64,000 bases of DNA from an uncultured Lachnospiraceae bacterium (GCA_910587715.1 CAJUMV010000016.1:13973-77972), one strand, 5' to 3'; counted from the stretch's first letter, positions 43,562 through 53,035 are shown. Numbers and translations: made by a program. The notes: generated by a model from the letters alone, not told the origin.

Positions 43562-44743
43562 TCAGGAACTAAACTTCTGCTCATATTCCTCCACCGTCTG
43601 CATAATCTCCTTCGCGTACTTCGGATACCGCTCCACCAGCGCCTTGATATCCCTCTGGGATGTTCCCGCCACCACTTCCCGATTATAATCCATACGCCGT
43701 CTTAAGGACTGCCTGCGGATAATTAGATTATGTCTTATCTCCACCATCTCCTTGGAGTCCAGAATGGCCTCCGTCTGATGCAGCCAGATAGCCGGGTCCT
43801 GTATCTGATAGCATTTCAATATCTGCAGAAGCTCCTGCTCACTGTAATCCAAATCCAGCTCCGCCCTGCGGAATTTCTCCCGCTCCTCCTTCTCAACCTT
43901 GTAATTTTCCCACGTTTCAGTCAATTCTTTGGCACTGTTCACGCCATACTTCATATATAAATATTCGAGAAGATGCGTGTTATTCACATAGCGGATTTTT
44001 ACTTTATTTTGCAAAAGAATTATCTTATTAATCCCGGTCTCGACTCTCCGCAGCTCCTTTCTGGCGTCCATATGCTTCACATAAATCAGCGTGATTACCA
44101 CCGCCGCCACGCCCGCCGTAGCAAGATATCCCAGCTTTGTATCCATCTCCAGAAAAAACTGCAAAAACATGAGTAACAGTACGCAAAGTCCCAGCGCGGT
44201 CACGCAGATAATGGTCATGCCTTTGGTATCGGAAATCAGCCGCATCACCTCATTTTTACGATAGAGATAAGCGTGCTTTTCGCCCTCGAGACGGCTTAAG
44301 TCCTTGCGGATTAACTCCTGATAATTCTCCGCGTCAGTGATTTTTTTAAAAGCCTCCTCTATCTCGTCTTCCATGCGCTCCACCATACGGTACTTCTCGT
44401 CCGTAATCCGGTGGGGTCTGCCCATGAAATCCGTCTTTCTCTCCTGCAGGAGAGACACCCGCTTCGCGCAGTCCTTAAGCTGGTCGCTCTCCTCCGGCGG
44501 CAGCGCCTCGATCTCCTCCATATCCTTTAAGTAGGAGGTGACCATATTGTACTCAAAGTTCAGATTTTCCAGCTCTTTCGTAGCATCCGCAATCTTCTCC
44601 AGACAGTTTTTTACATAGTCGTTTCTCTGCTCCTTATTGTCGAAGTCTATCTCCCGCGAGGACTCCTCCTCTTCCCACTCTTCCTCGTCATACTCATCGT
44701 AGTCTCTGCGGAATCTGTTAAGCAGTCTTTTAATAAAGCCCAT
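43562..44743 (-). CDS. Coiled-coil membrane protein of the DUF5717/DUF5716 operon
   Basis: 393 residues from ATG 44743 (GGAGGAG site). Order: basic start MGFIKRLLNRFRRD, a very acidic stretch (DEYDEEEWEEEESS), long coiled coil about residues 35-165, two adjacent membrane helices (GMTIICVTALGLCVLLLMFL and GYLATAGVAAVVITLIYV), a second coiled coil and a helical C-terminus with TSQRDIKALVERYPKYAKEI. Both coiled-coil parts should face the cytoplasm. No known family recognised. Last gene of the operon; it could anchor the other three, soluble, products at the membrane. Confidence 0.8.
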   Translation of the reverse strand: MGFIKRLLNRFRRDYDEYDEEEWEEEESSREIDFDNKEQRNDYVKNCLEKIADATKELENLNFEYNMVTSYLKDMEEIEALPPEESDQLKDCAKRVSLLQERKTDFMGRPHRITDEKYRMVERMEDEIEEAFKKITDAENYQELIRKDLSRLEGEKHAYLYRKNEVMRLISDTKGMTIICVTALGLCVLLLMFLQFFLEMDTKLGYLATAGVAAVVITLIYVKHMDARKELRRVETGINKIILLQNKVKIRYVNNTHLLEYLYMKYGVNSAKELTETWENYKVEKEEREKFRRAELDLDYSEQELLQILKCYQIQDPAIWLHQTEAILDSKEMVEIRHNLIIRRQSLRRRMDYNREVVAGTSQRDIKALVERYPKYAKEIMQTVEEYEQKFSS

Positions 44744-44777
44744 TTTTCTCCTCCACATCAGAACCGTTTATCGTTCT

Positions 44778-45626
44778 CTATCTCATGCTCCTGCGGTACT
44801 TTTCTATTAACCCCGCCGTCAGTTTCCCGATTTCTTCATAATAAGGTGTGGAGCCGCCAAGCGCGCCCGCGCCCTCCTCCTTCATCACCTGATAGGTGAC
44901 AAGCATCCTGTTTTCGTCCGTTCCCTCAAAAGAGCCTTCCGCCCGCTTCACCATCCGCTCCACCTCCAAAGACAGCTCATGGAACTCGGGATGCGCCGCG
45001 ATATAATCAATATATGCGTTCTCCTGCTGCCCCATACGCAGCGCCGCTAGATACATCTTAAGCCCCTCTTTTTTTCCGTCGGTCTGATAAGACTTCATAA
45101 ACCAGTCCGCCGCCTGTCCGTAGAGAAACATGCCCGCACAGGCAACGCCCATATTGTGATAAAGTCTCGCCAAAAGCAACTTTTCGTTCCCCGGCACCTC
45201 CGCCGCCAGACTCTGGTACTGCTGCAGCGCCGCTAGATACCGCTTCTCCCCCAGCAGGTAATCCGCCTTCGCCTTCTGCCGCTCGTAAGGGCTTAAGCCG
45301 TCGTTGCCCCGCACAATCTCCTCTGTCCGTTCGATGACATCCGGCGGATAAATATTCACATACTCCAGAACCGCGCCCACATAAGCCGCTGTGGAGCCCC
45401 GCCTGTTCAGCAGTGCATCCAGCGTGTGCGCCAGCTCACTTAAAGAACACTCCTGCTCCAGCCACCTGACCATATCCCGCTGCATGACTTCCGCGTCCAG
45501 AAGCTCCGCCCTGTCCACAAGGAGAAAGCACAATTCCTCCACCGAATAAAGGTTTACATAAAACCTTTCCATATAATAGGGATTTTCAGCCCTTCTCCCT
45601 GTTCCTAGAATCATCTGCCCATCCAT
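44778..45626 (-). CDS. TPR-like protein of the DUF5717/DUF5716 operon
   Basis: 282 residues, MDGQMILGTGRRAENPYYME, soluble and helical. The middle has TPR-like units (LLGEKRYLAALQQYQSLAAE, LARLYHNMGVACAGMFLYGQ then AADWFMKSYQ). The N-terminal part (YSVEELCFLLVDRAELLDAE) resembles a small helical domain. No catalytic motif. It lies 34 bases upstream of the coiled-coil membrane gene and 68 bases after the Hsp70-like gene. A scaffold or adaptor role is the simplest reading. Confidence 0.78.
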   Translation of the reverse strand: MDGQMILGTGRRAENPYYMERFYVNLYSVEELCFLLVDRAELLDAEVMQRDMVRWLEQECSLSELAHTLDALLNRRGSTAAYVGAVLEYVNIYPPDVIERTEEIVRGNDGLSPYERQKAKADYLLGEKRYLAALQQYQSLAAEVPGNEKLLLARLYHNMGVACAGMFLYGQAADWFMKSYQTDGKKEGLKMYLAALRMGQQENAYIDYIAAHPEFHELSLEVERMVKRAEGSFEGTDENRMLVTYQVMKEEGAGALGGSTPYYEEIGKLTAGLIEKYRRSMR

Positions 45627-45694
45627 CTTCTCTTTCGTCCCTCATCGCTTCGGGAACCGCTGCTTCACGTGTTTCCCGCGTCGGCAGCGTCCAC

Positions 45695-47008
45695 TTAGAA
45701 AATCCGAAACTCTTCTTCCCATTTCTGCCCGCTTGCCGGAAAGAACTCGCCCAGCCCCAGGTCCGTCACCGTCACTGTCACCGTGTCGGCAGAAGCCATC
45801 GCCACATCTAACGCGTATCTGGTAAATGGCGCGCCCGTCTCCCTCGCCCCCGTAAGGGGAATGCTCCTCGTCTCCACGTTTTTCCCGTTAAGCGGCGTGA
45901 CCACGAAAGAAACCTCCTTCTCCTTACCGAGAAGAATCTCGCAGGACTTATGCAGCTCGTACCAGTTTTCCCCGGCATCCAAAAGCGCGTAATAGGATTC
46001 CTTTCCCTGCCGCAGCAGGCGCATACCGATATTTGCCTTCAATTTATCTTCCCCGAGAAAGATATGGCTCTTTCCCGCCTCGGAGGGGTCAAATTTCTCC
46101 AAAAGGCTGTAGACCGCGCCCCGGCTGTACAGATTATTGCCCTGAAACACACGCCTGTTGCGGCAGAGAAACTGCAATGACTTTTTATGCCACTCTTCAC
46201 GAAAACCGTCTCCCAGAAGATACGCCGAAGAGACGATCCTCCCTTCGCAGAGTTTCTCCAAAATCCCCAGAAAACGCTCGTCCGCCAGCCGGAACGCGTC
46301 CTCCTTTACCCGCTCTTCCTCATCCTCCTCAGGCACCACGACCGTCTCGTAGCCCGCTTCCTCAATCAGCGCCACAATGGGCGTGGTCCGCTTGTTGCAC
46401 TCCATACGGTAAGTCTTTAAGTACCTGCCGTCGTGCTCGCAGACCACCACCTGATACGCCCACAGCTCCGGGGGCTGGTACAACATAAAAGAATAAAGGC
46501 TCTCTGTGTGGCTTTGGAAATAAATATGTTCCGTCTTTACCTGCAGGTTTGCCGCCACCTGCAAAAGAACCTCCACCATGCGGTCGTCCATTTTATCCAC
46601 CGTAAACAGAAAGGCGGCAATGTGCTCCACCGGGATGATAAAACTCATCAGTCCCAGACTTCTTCTGATAAACAGGGTCAGAAGCGCCACCGGGTCATAG
46701 GTCTCCCCGTCCAGTTCGACCTTGATTCCTTTTCTGGCAAGAGTCAGAATGTCCTCCACCGGGCACATGCTCTCCTCCTCCGCGCCCTTTACCGCCTCCT
46801 TGCCATAGAGCCATTGGTTCGTCCCTTTTCGTTTACATAATATAAACGGGATATTATACTGCTTCGTCCCCACAACAGGCGCAAGCGTCTCCACATCCCC
46901 GTCCTCATAGAGACAATAACTGATCTGGGCATACCGCTCCCCCAAATCATACCCCACAAGCACACTTCCTTTATGCAGTTTGCCGTCTTCTTTTGTCCCT
47001 AAAAACAT
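45695..47008 (-). CDS. DUF5716 protein, Hsp70/actin-like ATPase fold
   Basis: 437 residues. The start VLVGYDLGERYAQISYCLYE is a phosphate-1 loop of the actin/Hsp70 superfamily. About residues 265-305 read SAYLLGDGFREEWHKKSLQF then RRVFQGNNLYSRGAVYSL, the layout of the second phosphate/adenosine part of Hsp70-like folds, where GDG stands for the usual GGS and G-x-x-LYSRGA for the late adenosine loop. The C-terminus is beta-rich, like a substrate domain, ending DLGLGEFFPASGQKWEEEF. I recall the family as DUF5716 from Lachnospiraceae. It lies 27 bases after the DUF5717 gene. ATPase activity is inferred only. Confidence 0.8.
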   Translation of the reverse strand: MFLGTKEDGKLHKGSVLVGYDLGERYAQISYCLYEDGDVETLAPVVGTKQYNIPFILCKRKGTNQWLYGKEAVKGAEEESMCPVEDILTLARKGIKVELDGETYDPVALLTLFIRRSLGLMSFIIPVEHIAAFLFTVDKMDDRMVEVLLQVAANLQVKTEHIYFQSHTESLYSFMLYQPPELWAYQVVVCEHDGRYLKTYRMECNKRTTPIVALIEEAGYETVVVPEEDEEERVKEDAFRLADERFLGILEKLCEGRIVSSAYLLGDGFREEWHKKSLQFLCRNRRVFQGNNLYSRGAVYSLLEKFDPSEAGKSHIFLGEDKLKANIGMRLLRQGKESYYALLDAGENWYELHKSCEILLGKEKEVSFVVTPLNGKNVETRSIPLTGARETGAPFTRYALDVAMASADTVTVTVTDLGLGEFFPASGQKWEEEFRIF

Positions 47009-47035
47009 AGTTCTCCTTCAGTTACGGGGAATGCC

Positions 47036-50000
47036 CTACCTGACTGTGAATATTTGCTCCACCATATGCTCCTGCCTGAAATACGCAAACAGCAAATCGT
47101 TCACCGTGTCGTAATCCTGCAGCGTCTTGCCAATCATAATATCATTTAAAATACTGAATCTTCCTTCCGGAATATCCTCCCCGGCGTCACCCTTGCAAAT
47201 CACATCGCTCACCACAAGCAGCTCGCCGTTTTCCGTCTCCTCCGTAATATAATATTTAAGCTGCTCCCCGAAGAACAAAATGAACTCCCTGACGCAGATG
47301 CCGCCAAACATATCCCGCATTTCCTCGTGGGTGTACTCCTCCCCGCCTGCGCCTTCCTCCTGAATCATGTAATGAATCATCACCCGCGCACCGGTGGTTG
47401 TGCGGTACTCCACCATAGTCTTGTCCAGATAGGCGCCAAGCTGCGGCACACATCCAAAATACTTTCGATAGAACGGCAGCACAACCCCCTGCGCCAAAAG
47501 CGACTCTAAAAAGACGCCGCAGAGTTTCTGCACGACAGCGTCCCGCTCCTTGTCCGCATAGTAGCGCAGGTAAGCAATACGGCAGACCGGATGAAACGGC
47601 GCATCCTCCTGCGCGAGCCGCCGTACGCTCTCGAACACATAGAAATCCGTGTCCTCGTCCTTCAACACATAATCATAACAACATGCCGACACAAAAGCGG
47701 CACGGACCCGTTCGCTGCCGCCGCCCTTCACATAAGAACGGAAAATATCCAGCCAATCTTCCACCCGGACGCCTGTATATAACATCTGAATGAGCATCCG
47801 CTCGCAAAGCCTGTATGTATCTACGCCGAAAGCATCCGAAAGTTTCCATATATCATACATCTGCCCGATGCTCCCGGAAAACCATTTCACCAGATACTCG
47901 AGCACATTATCGTCATACTTGCCCTTCTGCACCACATAGAGAAGCATCCCCGCAAGCAGCGGCTCCTCCTCCGTCTCCGTCAGCGCCAGAAGCCTGCTGC
48001 CAAGCTTAAGCAATGTTTTCGCATCCACATCATAAGGACCGAAACGTCTGAGCCACTCGCAAGCCTTCTCATACATGCCCCGGCTCACGAGAAAACGCAC
48101 GATCTTTCCCCTGTCATGCCGGTTCACATCCTCCGGGTGCAGGGTGTCCAGGTACTCATCTAACTCCCGCATTCTGTCCTTTTCATAGTAAAAGTCTACC
48201 ACCATGGGACGGATTTTTTTCTTTTCCTCTTCCTCAACCCGTTCTGATAAGGACAGCAGCGCAAAGAGATCCACATTGTCCTCCTGCACCGTAAACGTGT
48301 GCTGTTTGGCATAGCAGGCATAAACCGCATAACCCAGATGATTTCTCACAAAAGGAGCGATCATCGGCGCCAGTCTCCCCGGCTTCATCAGCGGCTCCAG
48401 CGAATATTCCATGCCCACCGTAAAGAAATTTCCCGCCCCGTCTCCCAAAAGCACCCGGCAGTCATTGTCGTAGACCGGCACATAAGCTCTGCTGTCCGTC
48501 ATGGGAAAACGCTTACCATCCGAGCGGCAGGCATAGGTCAGCAGCACCTCTTTCGCGTTCCCCGCCTCCGTCCTGACCTCCCGCATAAAAAGCAGGGAAA
48601 CGAGCGAGCGGGCGGTCTGCTCGTCAATCATGGAAAGCGTCAGTATATTTTCATAAAGATAAGCCAAATCCCGATTGATCCTGCCCCTGCCAATCTGTTC
48701 CAGCACAAAACGCTCCATCGCCGCCATATAGTTTACATAAATATCCGCCAGTTGCTCCCGCCGCCTGTGGACATAGGCGTAAAGGTAAGCGGTGGTCTCA
48801 TAGTGCAGATCACTTCTGTAAGCAAAGTACAAAAGCACCATCTTTGGCAGCTCACCGTCAAAATTCCGGGGAAGCGACATCATATAGTACTCATAAAGTC
48901 TGGTGATGCGCAGATTTTCCTCCACCCCCTCCTGATACCAAGGAAAGTATGCCTCTCCGCTGCGGTTTCCCTTGATGAGCAGCGTGCATATTTCGTGCAG
49001 GACCTCCTTGTGCGGAATCAGCTGATAGCAGCCTTTCAGAATACGGAACAGACTCTCGGAATAATTCCGTTTCTGCCCGGCAAGGTACACCACCTGCAGG
49101 AGAATCTCCTCCTGCATCACCCCGTTTTTCACCGCAAAGCACAATACCTGTTCCTCAAAAAGCTCCAGCTTGCGCAGCATTGCCGGATTCATGCAGAGAA
49201 TATTCCACGCTTCCATATAAATCATCGGAGACGTGCAGTGATGGATAAACAAATCCTCCAAAAGCAGCCATCTGCGGGAAACGCTCTCCACATACTCCTC
49301 AGACAGATACAGTAACAGCCAGGCAATCCGCCAGTCTCCCCGCCTTCTGCCGTAAATCTGCGCAACCGTCTCCGCCACCTCGTCCACATAGGAATCCTCC
49401 TCACTGACAAGCGTCGTCAGATAAAGGTAATAGCACCACAGCGCCGGATTTTCTTCCCGCTCGGCGCTCACCCGCTCCCGCAGCTTCTCTAACTGCCATT
49501 TCGCCTCGTTTCCACGCTCCTGGGACATCAGAAGCTGACCCCGAAACAGCTTCACGGCGATATCCTTATCGTCGAGCTGCTCCATACGCGTCAATAGTCT
49601 CCCCGTCTCCGCCAGCCATGTGGAGGTTCCGATTTTTTTCAGGCGGTGCGCCTGATAATATGCCATCAGCTGCACCGTAAGCTGTTTCTTTTCCCGCTCT
49701 ATTCCAAGCGTTCTGCCCGCGGGCACGCGCTGCACCACGGTGACGGGAATCCGTATCGTCCCGTTCTCCCGCACAAGCAAAATCGCGCCCAGGTTTATGC
49801 CGCCGTGCAGCTTTTCCTTATCTATCTCATAATAAAGCCGGTAAAGGTTATCCGAAAAAGAATCCTCATCCGCCGACTCCTCCTGCAGCTTCAGAAATTC
49901 CCCTTCCGTCCGAAAACGCAGTCTCGTATACCCCCAGCCGTTCCTGTTTATCACAAGGGCGTACCGCGCGTCCCCCGCCGGATCCTCCAGCCGAATCTCA

Positions 50001-50587
50001 CTCTCCTCCGGCAGAAACTCCACCTGCTTTTTCTTATGAATTTCCTGCAGGAACTCCTCCACATTATGCTCGTTGTTTGGCACGGCGGACAGCCCCTTAT
50101 AAGCGGCAAAGTGCTGCCTGTCATGTCCCGTAAACACCTTCCGGAAGCGCGGCTCGTAAAAGAGCGCCACCGCCTCAGCCCAGTTGCTTCTCGCCAGATT
50201 CGTAAAGTGAAAGAGATTCCGTATCTCCCCGAGACTGGAAATAATTTCATCAGGAAGCACCGTCACCTGAAAAGGCAGTTCGTACTCTCCCTGATTTGAG
50301 ACAATGGAAAAAGAGCCGGAAATCTCCTGCCCCGCCTCCATGCCCGCCGCGTCAAAACGGTAAAGGATCTCATCCTCGCTGCCGCCGAAACGCTTCGTGA
50401 CACAGGTCATGCGCAGGTCGGAAGCAGTCACTGTCCCTTCCGTCACCGCCCCCTCCGGTCCGTACACGAAAAAAGACCCCTCGGAGACCGTGTCTGCCTG
50501 AAGGGACAGAGTAACGCGCGGGCAGGAAAAATCTAGAGAACCGTCACCGGTATGAAATTTGCCTTCTAAAATCTCATCCACAACCAT
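47036..50587 (-). CDS. DUF5717 giant helical-repeat protein
   Basis: 1183 residues, no signal peptide and no membrane helix, so cytoplasmic. The first about 120 residues are beta-rich (DFSCPRVTLSLQADTVSEGS and SGSFSIVSNQGEYELPFQVT), like one or two Ig-type domains. The rest is a long alpha-solenoid (LKKIGTSTWLAETGRLLTRM, NEAKWQLEKLRERV and many similar helix pairs) typical of TPR/HEAT scaffolds. I recall the family as DUF5717, confined to Clostridia and found beside DUF5716. First gene of the operon. The start has no ribosome site; a promoter -10 lies only six bases before the ATG, so a leaderless mRNA is likely. Confidence 0.82.
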   Translation of the reverse strand: MVVDEILEGKFHTGDGSLDFSCPRVTLSLQADTVSEGSFFVYGPEGAVTEGTVTASDLRMTCVTKRFGGSEDEILYRFDAAGMEAGQEISGSFSIVSNQGEYELPFQVTVLPDEIISSLGEIRNLFHFTNLARSNWAEAVALFYEPRFRKVFTGHDRQHFAAYKGLSAVPNNEHNVEEFLQEIHKKKQVEFLPEESEIRLEDPAGDARYALVINRNGWGYTRLRFRTEGEFLKLQEESADEDSFSDNLYRLYYEIDKEKLHGGINLGAILLVRENGTIRIPVTVVQRVPAGRTLGIEREKKQLTVQLMAYYQAHRLKKIGTSTWLAETGRLLTRMEQLDDKDIAVKLFRGQLLMSQERGNEAKWQLEKLRERVSAEREENPALWCYYLYLTTLVSEEDSYVDEVAETVAQIYGRRRGDWRIAWLLLYLSEEYVESVSRRWLLLEDLFIHHCTSPMIYMEAWNILCMNPAMLRKLELFEEQVLCFAVKNGVMQEEILLQVVYLAGQKRNYSESLFRILKGCYQLIPHKEVLHEICTLLIKGNRSGEAYFPWYQEGVEENLRITRLYEYYMMSLPRNFDGELPKMVLLYFAYRSDLHYETTAYLYAYVHRRREQLADIYVNYMAAMERFVLEQIGRGRINRDLAYLYENILTLSMIDEQTARSLVSLLFMREVRTEAGNAKEVLLTYACRSDGKRFPMTDSRAYVPVYDNDCRVLLGDGAGNFFTVGMEYSLEPLMKPGRLAPMIAPFVRNHLGYAVYACYAKQHTFTVQEDNVDLFALLSLSERVEEEEKKKIRPMVVDFYYEKDRMRELDEYLDTLHPEDVNRHDRGKIVRFLVSRGMYEKACEWLRRFGPYDVDAKTLLKLGSRLLALTETEEEPLLAGMLLYVVQKGKYDDNVLEYLVKWFSGSIGQMYDIWKLSDAFGVDTYRLCERMLIQMLYTGVRVEDWLDIFRSYVKGGGSERVRAAFVSACCYDYVLKDEDTDFYVFESVRRLAQEDAPFHPVCRIAYLRYYADKERDAVVQKLCGVFLESLLAQGVVLPFYRKYFGCVPQLGAYLDKTMVEYRTTTGARVMIHYMIQEEGAGGEEYTHEEMRDMFGGICVREFILFFGEQLKYYITEETENGELLVVSDVICKGDAGEDIPEGRFSILNDIMIGKTLQDYDTVNDLLFAYFRQEHMVEQIFTVR

Positions 50588-50593
50588 ACCGAT

Positions 50594-50623
50594 AGTATAT
50601 CATTTTCCGGGTAGCATGTGCAA
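50594..50623 (-). promoter_or_regulatory. Promoter giving a leaderless DUF5717 mRNA
   Basis: On the minus strand TTGCAC (50623-50618), 18-base spacer, TATACT (50599-50594), then ATCGGT and the ATG at 50587. With a start site seven bases after the -10, transcription would begin at the A of the start codon. Confidence 0.6.
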
Positions 50624-50679
50624 CCCTCATTGCATATCATAGGGGTAAGAGAAATGCTTTTCCAGAACGAGGTATCCGT

Positions 50680-51396
50680 ATGGACATAAACAGAGAAGGA
50701 CTAAGCACAGGAAATACACAGACCGAAAACGCCGCCACGGCAGGAACTGATACGGTCGGCAGACTACAAATTAACGTCACCGCAAACGTGGGACTCATCC
50801 CGATAGAAAATGCATCGATTACCATTTCCTTTACCGGCGAGCCGGATTCTACGCTGGAGACGCTCACGACAGATTCTTCCGGACAGACTGACACGGTGGA
50901 CCTAAAGACGCCGCCCTTACAGTACAGCCTGACCCCCAACTCCCCCATGCCCTACGCAGAGTACACCCTCTCCGTAAGCGCTCCCGGATATGAGCCCGTT
51001 ATCGTCTCCGGCGTGGAGGTGCTGCCGGATGTAACCGCCATCCAGAATATCGAGATGACACCCACGGAGACGAGCGAGGATACGGAGGAAATCATCGCCA
51101 TTCCCGATCACACCCTCTACGGCGACTACCCGCCCAAAATCCCCGAGGACGAGATCAAACCCATGGATGAGTCCGGCGAGATCGTCCTAAGCCGAGTGGT
51201 AATACCCGAGTTCATCATCGTGCACGACGGCGTTCCTAACGACTCCACCGCCCCCAACTACTATGTGCGCTATCGGGATTATATCAAAAATGTGGTGTCC
51301 TCCGAAATCTACGCTACATGGCCGGAGAGCGCCATCTACGCGAACACGCTGGCGATCATGTCCTTTACCTTAAACCGCGTCTACACCGAGTGGTAG
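50680..51396 (+). pseudogene. SpoIID-like envelope/spore protein, cut by the mobile element
   Basis: 238 codons remain. After a 45-residue start come a beta domain of the carboxypeptidase-regulatory type (GRLQINVTANVGLIPIENAS... YTLSVSAPGYEPVIVSGVEV in parts), a linker with TLYGDYPPKIPEDEIK, and the beginning of a SpoIID-like domain: YVRYRDYIKNVVSSEIYATW then PESAIYANTLAIMSFTLNRVYTEW. The frame ends with TAG at 51394-51396, just where recombinase sequence from the other strand begins. Family members continue for 100 or more residues with the rest of the domain. So the gene is the integration target and has lost its 3' end, which should lie at the far junction of the element. Confidence 0.82.
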
Positions 51397-53035
51397 GTAA
51401 ACCAATACTTTCAGGTAAAACAAAGTCCTCCAGACGTATCCTAAATTTGATATTGATATCATCGTTTTTTACCTCTATTTGGTCAATGAGGGCAGAAAGC
51501 AACATCTTTTTGGTCTGCGTATCTGCATTTTGAAATTCCTCCTTCCAATTTGGCACCATGGTGATAAACTTCTCCATATCGCTATTTTGATTTACCACCT
51601 GTGACAGCCTGTTCTTTGCCTGTTCCGCTTCTTTGTCTAACGCCACCATTTCCTGTTCCTTTTCCTTGATCATGGCAGAAAGTTTCTCGGCACTGAAATA
51701 ATATTCCCCTCTGATTGCTTCTGGTATCTTTTCTTCCAGTGTTCGGATATCTGTTTGTAAGGTTTGTTGTTTTTTATGAATGGTTCCCAGTTCCTTCTCT
51801 ATGCCCTGTCTTTGCTGACTTTGCATTTTTTCTATTTCTTCCGTGATATCTATGGATCTCAGATGCTCCATATAAGTTTCAACCACCCCAAACACGATCC
51901 CCTCCAGATAATTCTGCGAATAACTGCTGCGCTTTTCACATTTTGACGGGCATACATATCTGCCCGCGTAGGATATTTTCTTTTCTCCCGCCTTTGTCGT
52001 CCAGTGGTTGCAATAACTCCCGTTCTTTAAGCGTTTCCCGCAATATCCACAAGTGGCAAGACCAATCAGTGCAAGTTTCCCTTTTGTGGAAAACGGCACA
52101 TTGTACTGCTCTTTATACTCCTTAGCGGATATCTGTTTTGAGGTATTGATTTTATTTTTTCGGGCTTCTCTGATTTCCTGCGCTTTCTCCCATGTCTGCT
52201 GAGAAACAATGACAAGTTCCGATATCTGTTCCTCTGAATAAATCCAGTCCTTCCTGTCTAATCTGATAAACCCGTTATGGTTGATTCTCCTGTTTATTGC
52301 CAGATAGCCCATATAGACAGGATTTGTCAAGATACTTCTTATGGTTCCTGCTTTCCACTTGTCTGTCGTAATCGCCGGAATGTTTCGCGCATTTAACTCA
52401 TTCGCTATTTTCTCATATCCCATGCCTTTGTTAACTGCCAAACTGTATATCAATCTGACTACCCGTGCGTTTTCTTCCACAATCTCAAGTTTCTTGAGCA
52501 GTCTCCCGTGATTGCTGACCATGCCGGAAGGGACTAACCGATAGCCGTATGGCGCTTTTCCACCCACAAACTTTCCAGACTTTACCAACTCTTTCTGCGT
52601 ATCTTTCACACGCATACTTGTCTTTTTGCTTTCCCCCTCATTCTGCCAGAATCGGATATAGTTTAACAGTTTGTCTATATGTTCCTCTGTTTTTAACTGA
52701 CCGTCCTTGATTGTCCAGACCTCTATGCCGAGCTGATTCAGTGTGGCTACATAGAAGCTGTATTCTTCCTGCCTGCCGATCCTGTCCGACATATAGGTTA
52801 GCAGAACATCAAACTGATGGTCACGGGCATCCGACAGTATTTCCTGCAAAACTTCCCGCTCCTCCACATTGTTCTTGTATGCCGATACCGCTTTTTCAAT
52901 ATACTCCCTGTCAAACTCCCAGTCATCGCGCCTGGCTATGTACTGCTTCGCCTCCGCCCTCTGCACGGGTATGTCGTCATCATGTAACTGTTGCTTTGAT
53001 GATACTCTCAACAAGGTTCTCACTTTTTTAGGCAT
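51365..53035 (-). CDS. Large serine recombinase (integrase/excisionase of the element)
   Basis: 556 residues. Start at ATG 53035 (MPKKVRTLLRVSSKQQLHDD), nine bases after AAGGAGG; upstream frame is not coding. Order: resolvase domain with nucleophile Ser in LLRVSSKQQ and LLTYMSDRIGRQ; recombinase domain (GKAPYGYRLVPSG, AGTIRSILTNPVYMGYLAIN); zinc ribbon TCGYCGKRLKNGSYCNHW...YVCPSKCEK; coiled coil; short tail. It cuts and rejoins attP/attB with a two-base core. The last residues (LPTTRCRRGLR) are read from the junction and target gene, so the C-terminus may differ in the circular form. Confidence 0.93.
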   Translation of the reverse strand: MPKKVRTLLRVSSKQQLHDDDIPVQRAEAKQYIARRDDWEFDREYIEKAVSAYKNNVEEREVLQEILSDARDHQFDVLLTYMSDRIGRQEEYSFYVATLNQLGIEVWTIKDGQLKTEEHIDKLLNYIRFWQNEGESKKTSMRVKDTQKELVKSGKFVGGKAPYGYRLVPSGMVSNHGRLLKKLEIVEENARVVRLIYSLAVNKGMGYEKIANELNARNIPAITTDKWKAGTIRSILTNPVYMGYLAINRRINHNGFIRLDRKDWIYSEEQISELVIVSQQTWEKAQEIREARKNKINTSKQISAKEYKEQYNVPFSTKGKLALIGLATCGYCGKRLKNGSYCNHWTTKAGEKKISYAGRYVCPSKCEKRSSYSQNYLEGIVFGVVETYMEHLRSIDITEEIEKMQSQQRQGIEKELGTIHKKQQTLQTDIRTLEEKIPEAIRGEYYFSAEKLSAMIKEKEQEMVALDKEAEQAKNRLSQVVNQNSDMEKFITMVPNWKEEFQNADTQTKKMLLSALIDQIEVKNDDINIKFRIRLEDFVLPESIGLPTTRCRRGLR

